From Allorhodoferax sp032337135 (GTDB taxonomy: Bacteria > Pseudomonadota > Gammaproteobacteria > Burkholderiales > Burkholderiaceae_C): 64,000 bases of DNA. The notes under the pieces were generated by a model. The model worked only from the letters and a program-made list of their open reading frames with translations. It did not search any database and had not been told where the DNA came from. This document shows positions 43,597 to 52,998 of the stretch, piece after piece. Each line of letters opens with the position of its first letter. Within the stretch, counting starts at the first letter, position 1. The translations under genes were made by a program, and so were the position numbers. The DNA lies in the NCBI RefSeq assembly GCF_032337135.1, contig NZ_JAVXZZ010000002.1, forward strand, positions 620,001 to 684,000, in the 5' to 3' direction.

Positions 43597-45750
43597 ATGA
43601 AAATCACTCCTTTGCCCACGCGTCCATCCATGTCGTCCATTCCCGCGCCTGTTCTTGAAGAGTCTCCAGCACCTGCGGGTGGAACCTTTGTCCGCTTCGA
43701 AGGCTCCCCCTTCGAGCTGTACCAGCCCTATCCCCCGGCGGGTGACCAACCGGAGGCCATCGACCAATTGGTGGAAGGGGTGAATGATGGCGAGGTCTAC
43801 CAGATATTGCTTGGAGTGACGGGCTCGGGCAAGACCTTCACCATGGCCAACGTGATCGCCCGTCTGGGGCGACCGGCCATCGTCTACGCGCCCAACAAGA
43901 CGCTGGCTGCGCAGCTCTATAGCGAGTTTCGCGAGTTCTTCCCCAAGAACGCAGTCGAGTACTTTGTGAGCTACTACGACTACTACCAGCCCGAGGCCTA
44001 CGTGCCGCAGCGCGACCTGTTCATCGAGAAGGACAGCGCCATCAACGAGCACATCGAGCAGATGCGCTTGAGCTGCACCAAGAGCATCCTGGAGCGGCGC
44101 GACGTGGTCATCGTGGCCACGGTGTCGGCCATCTACGGCATCGGCCAGCCCGAGAGTTACCACCAGATGGTGATGACGCTGCGCGTTGGGGACAAGATGG
44201 GGCAGCGCGACGTGATCGCCCAGCTGGTGCGCATGCAGTACCAGCGCAACGACATGGACTTTTCGCGCGGCGCCTTCCGCGTGCGCGGCGACACCATCGA
44301 CATCTTTCCGGCCGAGCACAGCGAAATGGCGGTGCGCATCGAGCTGTTCGACGACGAGATCGAGACCCTGCAGCTGTTCGACCCGCTCACCGGTCGGGTG
44401 CGGCAGAAGATTCCGCGCTTTACCGTGTACCCCAGCAGCCACTACGTGACCCCGCGCGAGCAGGTGCTGGCGGCGGTGGAAACCATCAAGGTCGAGCTGG
44501 CGGATCGCCTCAAGGAGCTCGTGGCGAATGGCAAGCTGGTGGAGGCGCAGCGGCTGGAGCAGCGTACGCGGTTTGACCTGGAAATGCTCAGCGAAGTGGG
44601 GCACTGCAAGGGCATTGAGAACTACACGCGCCATTTGTCGGGTGCGGCACCGGGTGAACCACCGGCCACACTGACCGACTACCTGCCCAAGGACTCGGTC
44701 ATGTTCATGGACGAGAGCCACGTGCTCATCGGCCAGTTTGGCGGCATGTACAACGGCGATCGCTCGCGCAAGACCACGCTGGTGGAGTACGGCTTTCGCC
44801 TGCCCAGCGCGCTGGACAACCGCCCGCTCAAGTTCGAGGAGTTCGAGAAGAAGATGCGTCAAGCCATCTTCGTCTCGGCCACACCGGCCCAGTGGGAGCT
44901 GGACCATGCGGGCAAGGTGGTGGAGCAGGTGGTGCGCCCCACCGGCCTGGTGGACCCGGTGGTGGAGGTGCGCCCGGCATCGAGTCAGGTGGACGATGTG
45001 CTGCAGGAAATCCGCCTGCGGGTGGAAGCGGGCGAGCGCGTGCTCATCACCACGCTGACCAAGAAGATGGCCGAGCAGCTGACCGAGTACCTGACCGAGA
45101 ACGGCGTGAAGGTGCGCTACCTGCACAGCGACGTGGATACGGTGGAACGGGTGGAAATCATCCGCGACCTGCGCCTGGGCGCCTTTGACGTGCTGGTGGG
45201 CATCAACCTGCTGCGCGAAGGCCTGGACATACCTGAGGTGTCGCTGGTGGCGATTCTGGACGCGGACAAGGAAGGTTTCCTGCGTTCCGAGCGTTCACTG
45301 ATTCAGACCATTGGCCGCGCTGCGCGCAACCTGAACGGCAAGGCCATCTTGTATGCCGACCGCGTGACCGACTCCATGGACCGCGCCATGAAGGAGACCG
45401 AGCGCCGCCGCACCAAGCAGGTGGCGCACAACCTGGCCCATGGCATTACCCCGCGTGGCGTGGTGAAGCAGGTGCGTGACCTGATTGACGGCGTCTACAG
45501 CGAAGCCGCGGGCAAGGAGATCGAGAAGCTGGAGCGCGCGGCGCAGCAGCGGGCCGCAGCGCAGGAGCTCAGCGAGAAGGATGTGGCACGCGAGATCAAG
45601 CGCCTGGAAAAGCTCATGATGGAGCATGCCCGCAACCTCGAATTCGAGCAGGCGGCTCGGGTGCGCGACCAGCTGGCGATCCTGAAGGAGCAGGCTTTTG
45701 GTGGGCCGGGCCACGACAACGTGGTGGCGCTGGTGCCAGGAAAGCCCTGA
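43597..45750 (+). CDS. uvrB: Excinuclease ABC subunit B
   Basis: A 717-residue UvrB. Walker A GVTGSGKTF, the DNA-binding beta-hairpin YYDYYQPEAYVP, helicase motifs MDESHVLIGQ and QTIGRAARNLNG, and a C-terminal UVR motif (LMMEHARNLEFEQAARVRDQ) that contacts UvrC. It verifies damage in nucleotide excision repair. ATG 43597 follows GGGGAACTGT; ATG 43630 is an alternative 11 residues in. Single-gene unit followed by a repeat copy. Confidence 0.97.
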   Translation: MKITPLPTRPSMSSIPAPVLEESPAPAGGTFVRFEGSPFELYQPYPPAGDQPEAIDQLVEGVNDGEVYQILLGVTGSGKTFTMANVIARLGRPAIVYAPNKTLAAQLYSEFREFFPKNAVEYFVSYYDYYQPEAYVPQRDLFIEKDSAINEHIEQMRLSCTKSILERRDVVIVATVSAIYGIGQPESYHQMVMTLRVGDKMGQRDVIAQLVRMQYQRNDMDFSRGAFRVRGDTIDIFPAEHSEMAVRIELFDDEIETLQLFDPLTGRVRQKIPRFTVYPSSHYVTPREQVLAAVETIKVELADRLKELVANGKLVEAQRLEQRTRFDLEMLSEVGHCKGIENYTRHLSGAAPGEPPATLTDYLPKDSVMFMDESHVLIGQFGGMYNGDRSRKTTLVEYGFRLPSALDNRPLKFEEFEKKMRQAIFVSATPAQWELDHAGKVVEQVVRPTGLVDPVVEVRPASSQVDDVLQEIRLRVEAGERVLITTLTKKMAEQLTEYLTENGVKVRYLHSDVDTVERVEIIRDLRLGAFDVLVGINLLREGLDIPEVSLVAILDADKEGFLRSERSLIQTIGRAARNLNGKAILYADRVTDSMDRAMKETERRRTKQVAHNLAHGITPRGVVKQVRDLIDGVYSEAAGKEIEKLERAAQQRAAAQELSEKDVAREIKRLEKLMMEHARNLEFEQAARVRDQLAILKEQAFGGPGHDNVVALVPGKP

Positions 45751-45752
45751 GC

Positions 45753-45808
45753 TTGCTAGCGAATTGGTAGCTGCTTGCGCAATGGCTGCGCGGGCTAGCG
45801 GCCAAAAA
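45753..45808 (+). repeat. Dispersed repeat, copy 7 (after uvrB)
   Basis: TTGCTAGCGAATTGGTAGC, CTGCTTGCGCAATGG and GCGGGCTAGCGGCC. It begins two bases after the uvrB stop codon. Confidence 0.88.
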
Positions 45809-45821
45809 CGCGGGCAAAAAT

Positions 45822-45846
45822 AAACCCGAGTAAATTCCTCGGGTTT
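45822..45846 (-). terminator. Hairpin between uvrB and iscR
   Basis: AAACCCGAG (45822-45830) pairs with CTCGGGTTT (45838-45846). A T-run follows only on the minus strand, so it would work best leftward; for uvrB it is at most a weak terminator. It ends four bases before the iscR -10. Confidence 0.45.
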
Positions 45847-45850
45847 GTGC

Positions 45851-45876
45851 TATACTTGACTGCGTTAGTCAACTAA
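45851..45876 (+). promoter_or_regulatory. iscR promoter -10 with overlapping type 1 IscR box
   Basis: TATACT at 45851-45856 is a good -10. Overlapping it, 45852-45876 fits the type 1 Fe-S-IscR binding consensus (ATA, then GACT, then AGTC, then TA) at 24 of 25 positions. Holo-IscR bound here would block RNA polymerase, giving autorepression of the isc operon. Confidence 0.88.
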
Positions 45877-45902
45877 CGACTTGCCGTCAAGGAGTACATT
45901 GT

Positions 45903-46439
45903 ATGCGACTCACCACCAAAGGCCGTTTTGCCGTTACCGCCATGATCGATCTGGGGCTGCGCCAAGAGAGCGGCCCCGTCACGCTCGCGGCCATCAGCCA
46001 GCGCCAGCAAATCTCCCTGTCCTACCTGGAACAGCTGTTCGGCAAGCTGCGCCGCAACGAACTGGTGGAGTCCACCCGTGGTCCCGGCGGCGGGTATACG
46101 CTGGCCCGTGCTGCCAAGGACATCACAGTTGCGCAGATCATCACCTCGGTCGACGAGCCGCTGGACGCTACCCACTGCGGCGGCAAGGAAAACTGCCAGG
46201 GCGTGGGCGAGCGCTGCATGACGCACGATCTGTGGACTTCGCTCAATGCCCGCATGGTCGAGTTCCTTGACTCCGTCACCCTGCAGAAGCTGGTGGAAGA
46301 CCAGCTGGCCAAGGGGTTGGAAGTGGAAGACAAGCCCAGCCTCAAGCGCGCCATTACCGCCATGCCGGTCAACAAGATTGTGCGTGCCAACACACCCAAC
46401 TCGGTGTTTGCGTTAGGCGGCACGTTGGTCAAGTCTTGA
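45903..46439 (+). CDS. iscR: Fe-S cluster assembly transcriptional regulator IscR
   Basis: A 178-residue Rrf2-family regulator. HTH residues about 28-52 (ISLSYLEQLFGKLRRNELV), wing with RGPGGGYTLA, and cluster ligands Cys92, Cys98, Cys105 with His108. The last spacing is one residue longer than in E. coli. It senses Fe-S supply through its [2Fe-2S] cluster and represses the operon it heads. Start ATG follows AAGGAGTACATTGT. Confidence 0.96.
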   Translation: MRLTTKGRFAVTAMIDLGLRQESGPVTLAAISQRQQISLSYLEQLFGKLRRNELVESTRGPGGGYTLARAAKDITVAQIITSVDEPLDATHCGGKENCQGVGERCMTHDLWTSLNARMVEFLDSVTLQKLVEDQLAKGLEVEDKPSLKRAITAMPVNKIVRANTPNSVFALGGTLVKS

Positions 46440-46481
46440 GCGACCGGCTCCAGTTTCATTGATTCGATAGTCAGGTTTTCT

Positions 46482-47702
46482 ATGAGCGAAACGCCACATT
46501 TCCCCATCTACATGGACTACAGCGCCACCAACCCGTGCGACGAGCGCGTGGTGGACGCCATGGTGCCGTGGCTGCGCAACCATTTCGGCAACCCGGCGTC
46601 CCGCAGCCATGCCTGGGGCTGGGAAGCCGAGGCGGCCGTGGAGAAGGCGCGCGAGCAGGTGGCAGCCCTCATTGGTGCCGACCCGCGCGAAATCGTCTGG
46701 ACCTCGGGTGCGACGGAGTCGAACAACCTCGCGCTCAAGGGTGCGGCGCACTTCTACCAGAGCAAGGGCAAGCACCTCATTACCGTCAAGACCGAGCACA
46801 AGGCGGTGCTCGACACCTGCCGCGAACTGGAGCGCCAGGGCTTCGAGGTGACCTACCTGGACGTGCAGGAAGACGGTCTGGTGAACCTGGATGCCTTCAA
46901 GGCCGCCATTCGCCCCGACACCATCCTGGCCAGCGTGATGTTCGTGAACAACGAGATCGGTGTCATCCAGGACATCGCAGCCATTGGTGCCATCTGCCGC
47001 GAAAAGGGTGTGCTGTTCCATGTGGACGCTGCCCAGGCTACGGGCCGGGTCGCGTTCGACGTGAGCAAACTGCCCGTGGACCTGATGAGCCTGACTTCGC
47101 ACAAGACCTATGGCCCCAAGGGCATCGGCGCGCTGTTTGTGCGCCGCAAGCCGCGCGTGCGCCTGGAAGCCCAGATGCACGGCGGTGGCCACGAGCGCGG
47201 CATGCGCAGCGGCACCCTGCCCACGCACCAGATCGTGGGCATGGGCGAGGCCTACCGCATCGCCAAGGAAGAGATGGCGGTGGAGAACGCCCGCATCCAG
47301 AAACTGCACGATCGCCTGCTCAAGGGCCTGCAGGGCATCGAGCAGGTGTTCATCAACGGCCACCTGGAAAAGCGCGTGCCGCACAACCTGAACATCAGCT
47401 TCAACTACGTGGAAGGCGAGTCGCTGATCATGGGCATTAAGGGCCTCGCGGTGTCGAGCGGCTCCGCCTGTACCTCCGCCAGCCTGGAACCCAGCTACGT
47501 GTTGCGCGCCCTGGGTCGCAGTGACGAACTTGCCCACAGCAGCCTGCGCATCACCATCGGCCGCTGGACCACCGAAGCTGATATCGACTACGCCATCGAG
47601 ACCATCACCAAGAACGTGGCGCGTCTGCGTGAGCTGAGCCCCTTGTGGGACATGTACAAGGAAGGTATCGACCTGTCGACCATCCAGTGGGCTGCGCACT
47701 GA
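46482..47702 (+). CDS. iscS: Cysteine desulfurase IscS
   Basis: A 406-residue class V aminotransferase-fold enzyme, normal IscS length. PLP lysine lies in SLTSHKTYGPKG; the mobile-loop cysteine is in SSGSACTSASLEPSY. It removes sulfur from cysteine and passes it to IscU and other acceptors. Second gene of the isc operon. Confidence 0.97.
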   Translation: MSETPHFPIYMDYSATNPCDERVVDAMVPWLRNHFGNPASRSHAWGWEAEAAVEKAREQVAALIGADPREIVWTSGATESNNLALKGAAHFYQSKGKHLITVKTEHKAVLDTCRELERQGFEVTYLDVQEDGLVNLDAFKAAIRPDTILASVMFVNNEIGVIQDIAAIGAICREKGVLFHVDAAQATGRVAFDVSKLPVDLMSLTSHKTYGPKGIGALFVRRKPRVRLEAQMHGGGHERGMRSGTLPTHQIVGMGEAYRIAKEEMAVENARIQKLHDRLLKGLQGIEQVFINGHLEKRVPHNLNISFNYVEGESLIMGIKGLAVSSGSACTSASLEPSYVLRALGRSDELAHSSLRITIGRWTTEADIDYAIETITKNVARLRELSPLWDMYKEGIDLSTIQWAAH

Positions 47703-47740
47703 CGCACCCGGTTTGAAATTGCATTGAAGAGGTAATCACC

Positions 47741-48130
47741 ATGGCCTATTCTGAAAAAGTCGTTGACCACTATGAAAACCCCCGCAACGTCGGCTCCTTT
47801 GACAAGGGCGACGAGTCGGTAGGCACCGGCATGGTCGGTGCACCCGCCTGCGGCGACGTGATGAAGCTGCAGATCAAGGTGAATCCGCAGACCGGCGTGA
47901 TTGAAGACGCACGCTTCAAGACCTATGGCTGCGGCTCCGCCATTGCGTCGAGCTCGCTGGTGACCGAATGGGTCAAGGGCAAGACGCTCGATGAGGCGGC
48001 GGCTCTCAAAAACAGCCAGATCGCCGAGGAATTGGCGCTGCCCCCTGTCAAAATCCATTGCTCCATCCTGGCCGAAGACGCCATCAAGGCCGCCGTGGAC
48101 GACTACAAGAAGAAGCACGTCACCGCCTGA
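47741..48130 (+). CDS. iscU: Fe-S cluster scaffold IscU
   Basis: A 129-residue scaffold with cluster ligands Cys37 and Asp39 (GAPACGDVM), Cys64 (YGCGSAI) and Cys107 (KIHCSIL), and the HscA-recognition motif LPPVK at 100-104. It builds [2Fe-2S] clusters with IscS sulfur and hands them on with HscA/HscB. Confidence 0.97.
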   Translation: MAYSEKVVDHYENPRNVGSFDKGDESVGTGMVGAPACGDVMKLQIKVNPQTGVIEDARFKTYGCGSAIASSSLVTEWVKGKTLDEAAALKNSQIAEELALPPVKIHCSILAEDAIKAAVDDYKKKHVTA

Positions 48131-48186
48131 TTGCGCCAGCACGGCCCCACGGGGCCGCGTCTCTTTCCCTGGATTCCTGAACCCTT

Positions 48187-48510
48187 ATGGCTATCACCCT
48201 GACCGAAGCTGCCGCACGGCATGTCAACCGCTACCTCACCAAGCGTGGCAAGGGCGTGGGCGTGCGCCTGGGCGTCAAGACCACCGGCTGCTCGGGCTTG
48301 GCCTACCAATTGGAATACGTGGACGAGATTGCGGCCGAAGACCTGGTGTTCGAGGGGCATGGCGTCAAGGTGCTGGTGGACCCGAAGAGCTTGGCCTACC
48401 TGGATGGCACCCAGCTCGACTTCGTGCGCGAAGGGCTCAACGAAGGCTTTCGCTTCAACAACCCCAACGAGCGCGACAAGTGCGGTTGCGGTGAGTCTTT
48501 CCGCGTGTGA
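48187..48510 (+). CDS. iscA: A-type Fe-S carrier IscA
   Basis: A 107-residue HesB/IscA protein with conserved Cys35 (TTGCSGLAY) and the C-terminal pair Cys99 and Cys101 (KCGCGESF). It carries Fe-S clusters to target proteins. Its stop overlaps the GTG start of hscB. Confidence 0.96.
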   Translation: MAITLTEAAARHVNRYLTKRGKGVGVRLGVKTTGCSGLAYQLEYVDEIAAEDLVFEGHGVKVLVDPKSLAYLDGTQLDFVREGLNEGFRFNNPNERDKCGCGESFRV

Positions 48511-49022
48511 ACCTGCAGTCTGACGATTTCACGCTGTTTGGCCTGCAACGCAGCTTCCAGCAGGATGCGGCGCGCATTGACGCCAGTTGGAAAGACCTGC
48601 AGCGCCAGGCCCACCCCGACCGCTTTGTTTCCGAAGGTGCCAGTGCCCAACGCCTGGCCATGCAGTGGTCGGTACGCATCAACGAGGCCCATCAGCGCCT
48701 GAAGGACCCGGTCAAGCGGGCCGCCTTGCTGTGCGAACTGGGTGGGCACCCCATCGCTGCCCATACCAATACGGCCATGCCGGCCGCCTTCCTGATGCAG
48801 CAGATGGAGTGGCGCGAGGCCTTGGAAGAGGCGGATTCGCTGGAGGCGGTGGAAGCGTTGCACGACGAGGTGCGGGCGTTTCACCAATCCCAAATCGCGC
48901 AGCTGCAGACACTGATCGATGAGCGCCAGGACTATGCAAGTGCTGCGCAAGTCGTGCGTGGTCTGATGTTTGTCGAGAAGTTTTTGCTGGACATGGATGC
49001 CGTGTTCGAGCGCTACGAGTAA
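48507..49022 (+). CDS. hscB: Co-chaperone HscB
   Basis: A 171-residue J-domain protein with the HPD motif in RQAHPDRF, and a C-terminal helical domain (FLMQQMEWREALEEAD) that binds IscU. GTG at 48507 overlaps the iscA stop as GTGTGA. It stimulates HscA ATPase and delivers IscU. Confidence 0.94.
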   Translation: MNLQSDDFTLFGLQRSFQQDAARIDASWKDLQRQAHPDRFVSEGASAQRLAMQWSVRINEAHQRLKDPVKRAALLCELGGHPIAAHTNTAMPAAFLMQQMEWREALEEADSLEAVEALHDEVRAFHQSQIAQLQTLIDERQDYASAAQVVRGLMFVEKFLLDMDAVFERYE

Positions 49023-49030
49023 CAAGTTCC

Positions 49031-50887
<1,857 letters not shown>

Positions 50888-50911
50888 TACTCTCTTTACG
50901 AACCTATTGGC

Positions 50912-51250
50912 ATGACCACCATCCGCGTCCTCCCCCATCCCGAATACTGCCCACAAGGCGCGAGCATCAGCGCGCCGGTGGGCAGCACCATCTGTGAAGC
51001 CCTGTTGGAAAACGGGATCAAGATCGAGCACGCCTGTGACATGAGCTGTGCCTGCACCACCTGCCACGTGGTGGTGCGCGAGGGCTTCAATTCCCTGTCC
51101 GAGCAGGAAGAGGTGGAGGAAGACCTGCTGGACCGCGCCTGGGGCCTGGAGCCGAATTCGCGCCTGAGCTGCCAGGCCATCATCGCCAATACCGACCTGG
51201 TGGTGGAGATTCCCAAGTACTCGATCAACCACGCCAAAGAGAACCACTAA
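50912..51250 (+). CDS. fdx: ISC system [2Fe-2S] ferredoxin
   Basis: A 112-residue adrenodoxin-type ferredoxin with ligands in CDMSCACTTC (C-x5-C-x2-C pattern) and the fourth Cys in RLSCQAI. It supplies electrons for cluster assembly on IscU. Last isc gene; iscX is not present next to it, dnaQ follows. Confidence 0.95.
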   Translation: MTTIRVLPHPEYCPQGASISAPVGSTICEALLENGIKIEHACDMSCACTTCHVVVREGFNSLSEQEEVEEDLLDRAWGLEPNSRLSCQAIIANTDLVVEIPKYSINHAKENH

Positions 51251-51261
51251 AGGGGTTTCCC

Positions 51262-51996
51262 ATGCGTCAGGTATTTCTCGACACCGAAACCACCGGACTG
51301 GACCCGAACACGGGTGACCGCATCGTCGAAATCGGTTGCGTGGAGCTGGTCAAGCGCAAGCTCACCGGCAACAACCTGCACATCTACCTCAACCCCGAGC
51401 GCGACATGCCCGAGGAGGCCGAGCGCATCCACGGGCTCTCGAGCGAGTTCCTGGCCGACAAGCCCAAGTTTGCCGAGGTGGTCGACCAGTTTCTCGACTA
51501 TGTGGACGGGGCCGAGATCATCATCCACAACGCCGACTTCGACGTCGGCTTTCTCAACGCGGAGCTGAAGCGTCTGGGGCGCACCCCGTTTCCCACCCAT
51601 GTGAGCGGTATCGTGGACTCCTTGGCCATGGCCAAGGAGATGTTCCCGGGCAAGCGCAACAGCCTGGACGCCTTGTGTTCCCGCCTGGAAGTGGACAACT
51701 CCGGGCGCAAGTTCCACGGCGCCTTGCTCGACGCCGAGCTGCTGGCCGATGTCTATGTGAACATGACCCGTGGGCAGGACGCGCTGCTCATGGATGCCGG
51801 ACCTTCCAGTGCCAGCGGCACCGAGGCGGGGCTCGGCGGAGGGCAGGCGATCGACCTGTCCGCTTTCGACCTGCCGGTGCTGCAGGCCAACGCGCAGGAG
51901 CTGGCCGCGCACGACGACGTGCTGGCGCAGATCGACAAGGGATCGGGTGGCAAAACCGTGTGGCGCAAGCACGAACCCTTGCCCGCTGCGCCATAA
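51262..51996 (+). CDS. dnaQ: DNA polymerase III epsilon subunit
   Basis: A 244-residue DEDDh exonuclease: FLDTETTGLD (Exo I), HNADFDVGFLN (Exo II), FHGALLDAELLADVY (Exo III with His and Asp). The C-terminal tail after residue 185 is flexible and should contain the polymerase-binding segment. It proofreads replication errors. It lies 11 bases after fdx, so it may be read from the isc transcript. Confidence 0.95.
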   Translation: MRQVFLDTETTGLDPNTGDRIVEIGCVELVKRKLTGNNLHIYLNPERDMPEEAERIHGLSSEFLADKPKFAEVVDQFLDYVDGAEIIIHNADFDVGFLNAELKRLGRTPFPTHVSGIVDSLAMAKEMFPGKRNSLDALCSRLEVDNSGRKFHGALLDAELLADVYVNMTRGQDALLMDAGPSSASGTEAGLGGGQAIDLSAFDLPVLQANAQELAAHDDVLAQIDKGSGGKTVWRKHEPLPAAP

Positions 51997-52035
51997 AATT
52001 GCTGATCCGTACGGAAAAGTGGCCCGAAATCTGTA

Positions 52036-52041
52036 TATAAT
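52036..52041 (+). promoter_or_regulatory. -10 element of tRNA-Val promoter
   Basis: A perfect TATAAT 26 bases before the mature 5' end. A convincing -35 at normal spacing is not seen. Confidence 0.55.
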
Positions 52042-52066
52042 GCGAGGCTTACCTGATACGAATTCA

Positions 52067-52141
52067 GGGCGGTTAGCTCAGGGGTAGAGCACCACATTCA
52101 CACTGTGGGGGTCGCAGGTTCGAAGCCTGCACCGCCCACCA
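52067..52141 (+). tRNA. tRNA-Val (anticodon CAC)
   Basis: A 75-base tRNA with acceptor GGGCGGT/ACCGCCC, anticodon loop TTCACAC giving CAC, T-loop GGTTCGAAGCC and encoded CCA. It decodes GUG. Confidence 0.97.
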
Positions 52142-52168
52142 AATTGAACCGATCAGTTTGGTGACTTG

Positions 52169-52198
52169 AAAAGGACTTGCAACAGCAAGTCCTTTTTT
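52169..52198 (+). terminator. Intrinsic terminator after tRNA-Val
   Basis: AAAAGGACTTGC, loop AACA, GCAAGTCCTTTTTT. The A-run on the 5' side also makes it usable for the converging PilZ gene. Confidence 0.93.
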
Positions 52199-52216
52199 GT
52201 TTTTGGCGACTGTGTT

Positions 52217-52897
52217 TTATGCGTTGGCGCCGCGTTGGGTCTGGGTCACGTAGCCCAGCGCCATCTTGTCCTGCGCAGTGGCGCCGACGAAAGCCACACC
52301 GGAGCACACGGTGTTGTCTGCAGCGATGCGGTTGGTATGGCAGATCCTGCCTTTCAGGTGCACGCTGACCTCCGTGCCCTCGACGTCGAGCAGCATGTCT
52401 ATGCCGATGTCTTCTCCTACCGCACCGATAGGGGCTGGTGTGTTCAGCATGGCGCCGGCGGTACTCAGGTCTACCAGCATGGCGCCAAGCACGGCACCCT
52501 GGGCCAGTTTCACCTGGGTTGGCCAATTCATCTTCACCCGCATCGATTGGCGTACCAGCTGGGCGTCGACGGAGGTCGGGTAGGCGAGCAGGGTATAGAC
52601 GAATGGCTTTTCGAACGTCTGCAGCACCTTGCTCACAAATGAGAACTCGTACTGGCCGGTAAAGCCGCGCACCACACAGACCTCGCCTTCGGTCAGGCCA
52701 GTCTGCTCGGCATCGGCCCCGATCGGCCCCACCATGACTCCCTTGCTTTCGATCGCGCCGATGTACTGCGATTCCTTCTTGCTGGTGCCTTCCACCAGGC
52801 GGCGTGTCTGCAAGGCCATGCCGGCGCGCAGGCCCAGCTGCTTGAGAGGGATGCGCAGGTTCTGTGGGGCGGTTGAGGGATGGGTAGTGTCAGACAT
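52217..52897 (-). CDS. PilZ-domain flagellar brake protein, YcgR-like
   Basis: A 226-residue protein with a YcgR-type N-terminal domain (about 15-110) and a C-terminal PilZ domain: the cyclic-di-GMP motif RQSMR followed by DLSTAGAML (D/NxSxxG). Such proteins slow flagellar rotation when cyclic-di-GMP is high. It diverges from a chemoreceptor gene, fitting a motility context, and complements the HD-GYP and GGDEF genes in the window. Confidence 0.82.
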   Translation of the reverse strand: MSDTTHPSTAPQNLRIPLKQLGLRAGMALQTRRLVEGTSKKESQYIGAIESKGVMVGPIGADAEQTGLTEGEVCVVRGFTGQYEFSFVSKVLQTFEKPFVYTLLAYPTSVDAQLVRQSMRVKMNWPTQVKLAQGAVLGAMLVDLSTAGAMLNTPAPIGAVGEDIGIDMLLDVEGTEVSVHLKGRICHTNRIAADNTVCSGVAFVGATAQDKMALGYVTQTQRGANA

Positions 52898-52998
52898 TAG
52901 GGAAACAATGGGGTTGGCACTGCGCGATTATGGCTACCATGCCTGTCTGGGAAAAGCTGCTGATGCTTTCTTTTCGATGCTTGGAATAGGGGACGACG

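Noticed and set aside
43192..45126. Leftward open frame of over 600 codons opposite uvrB
   Set aside because: His/Leu/Val-rich antisense translation without motifs; uvrB on the other strand is certain.
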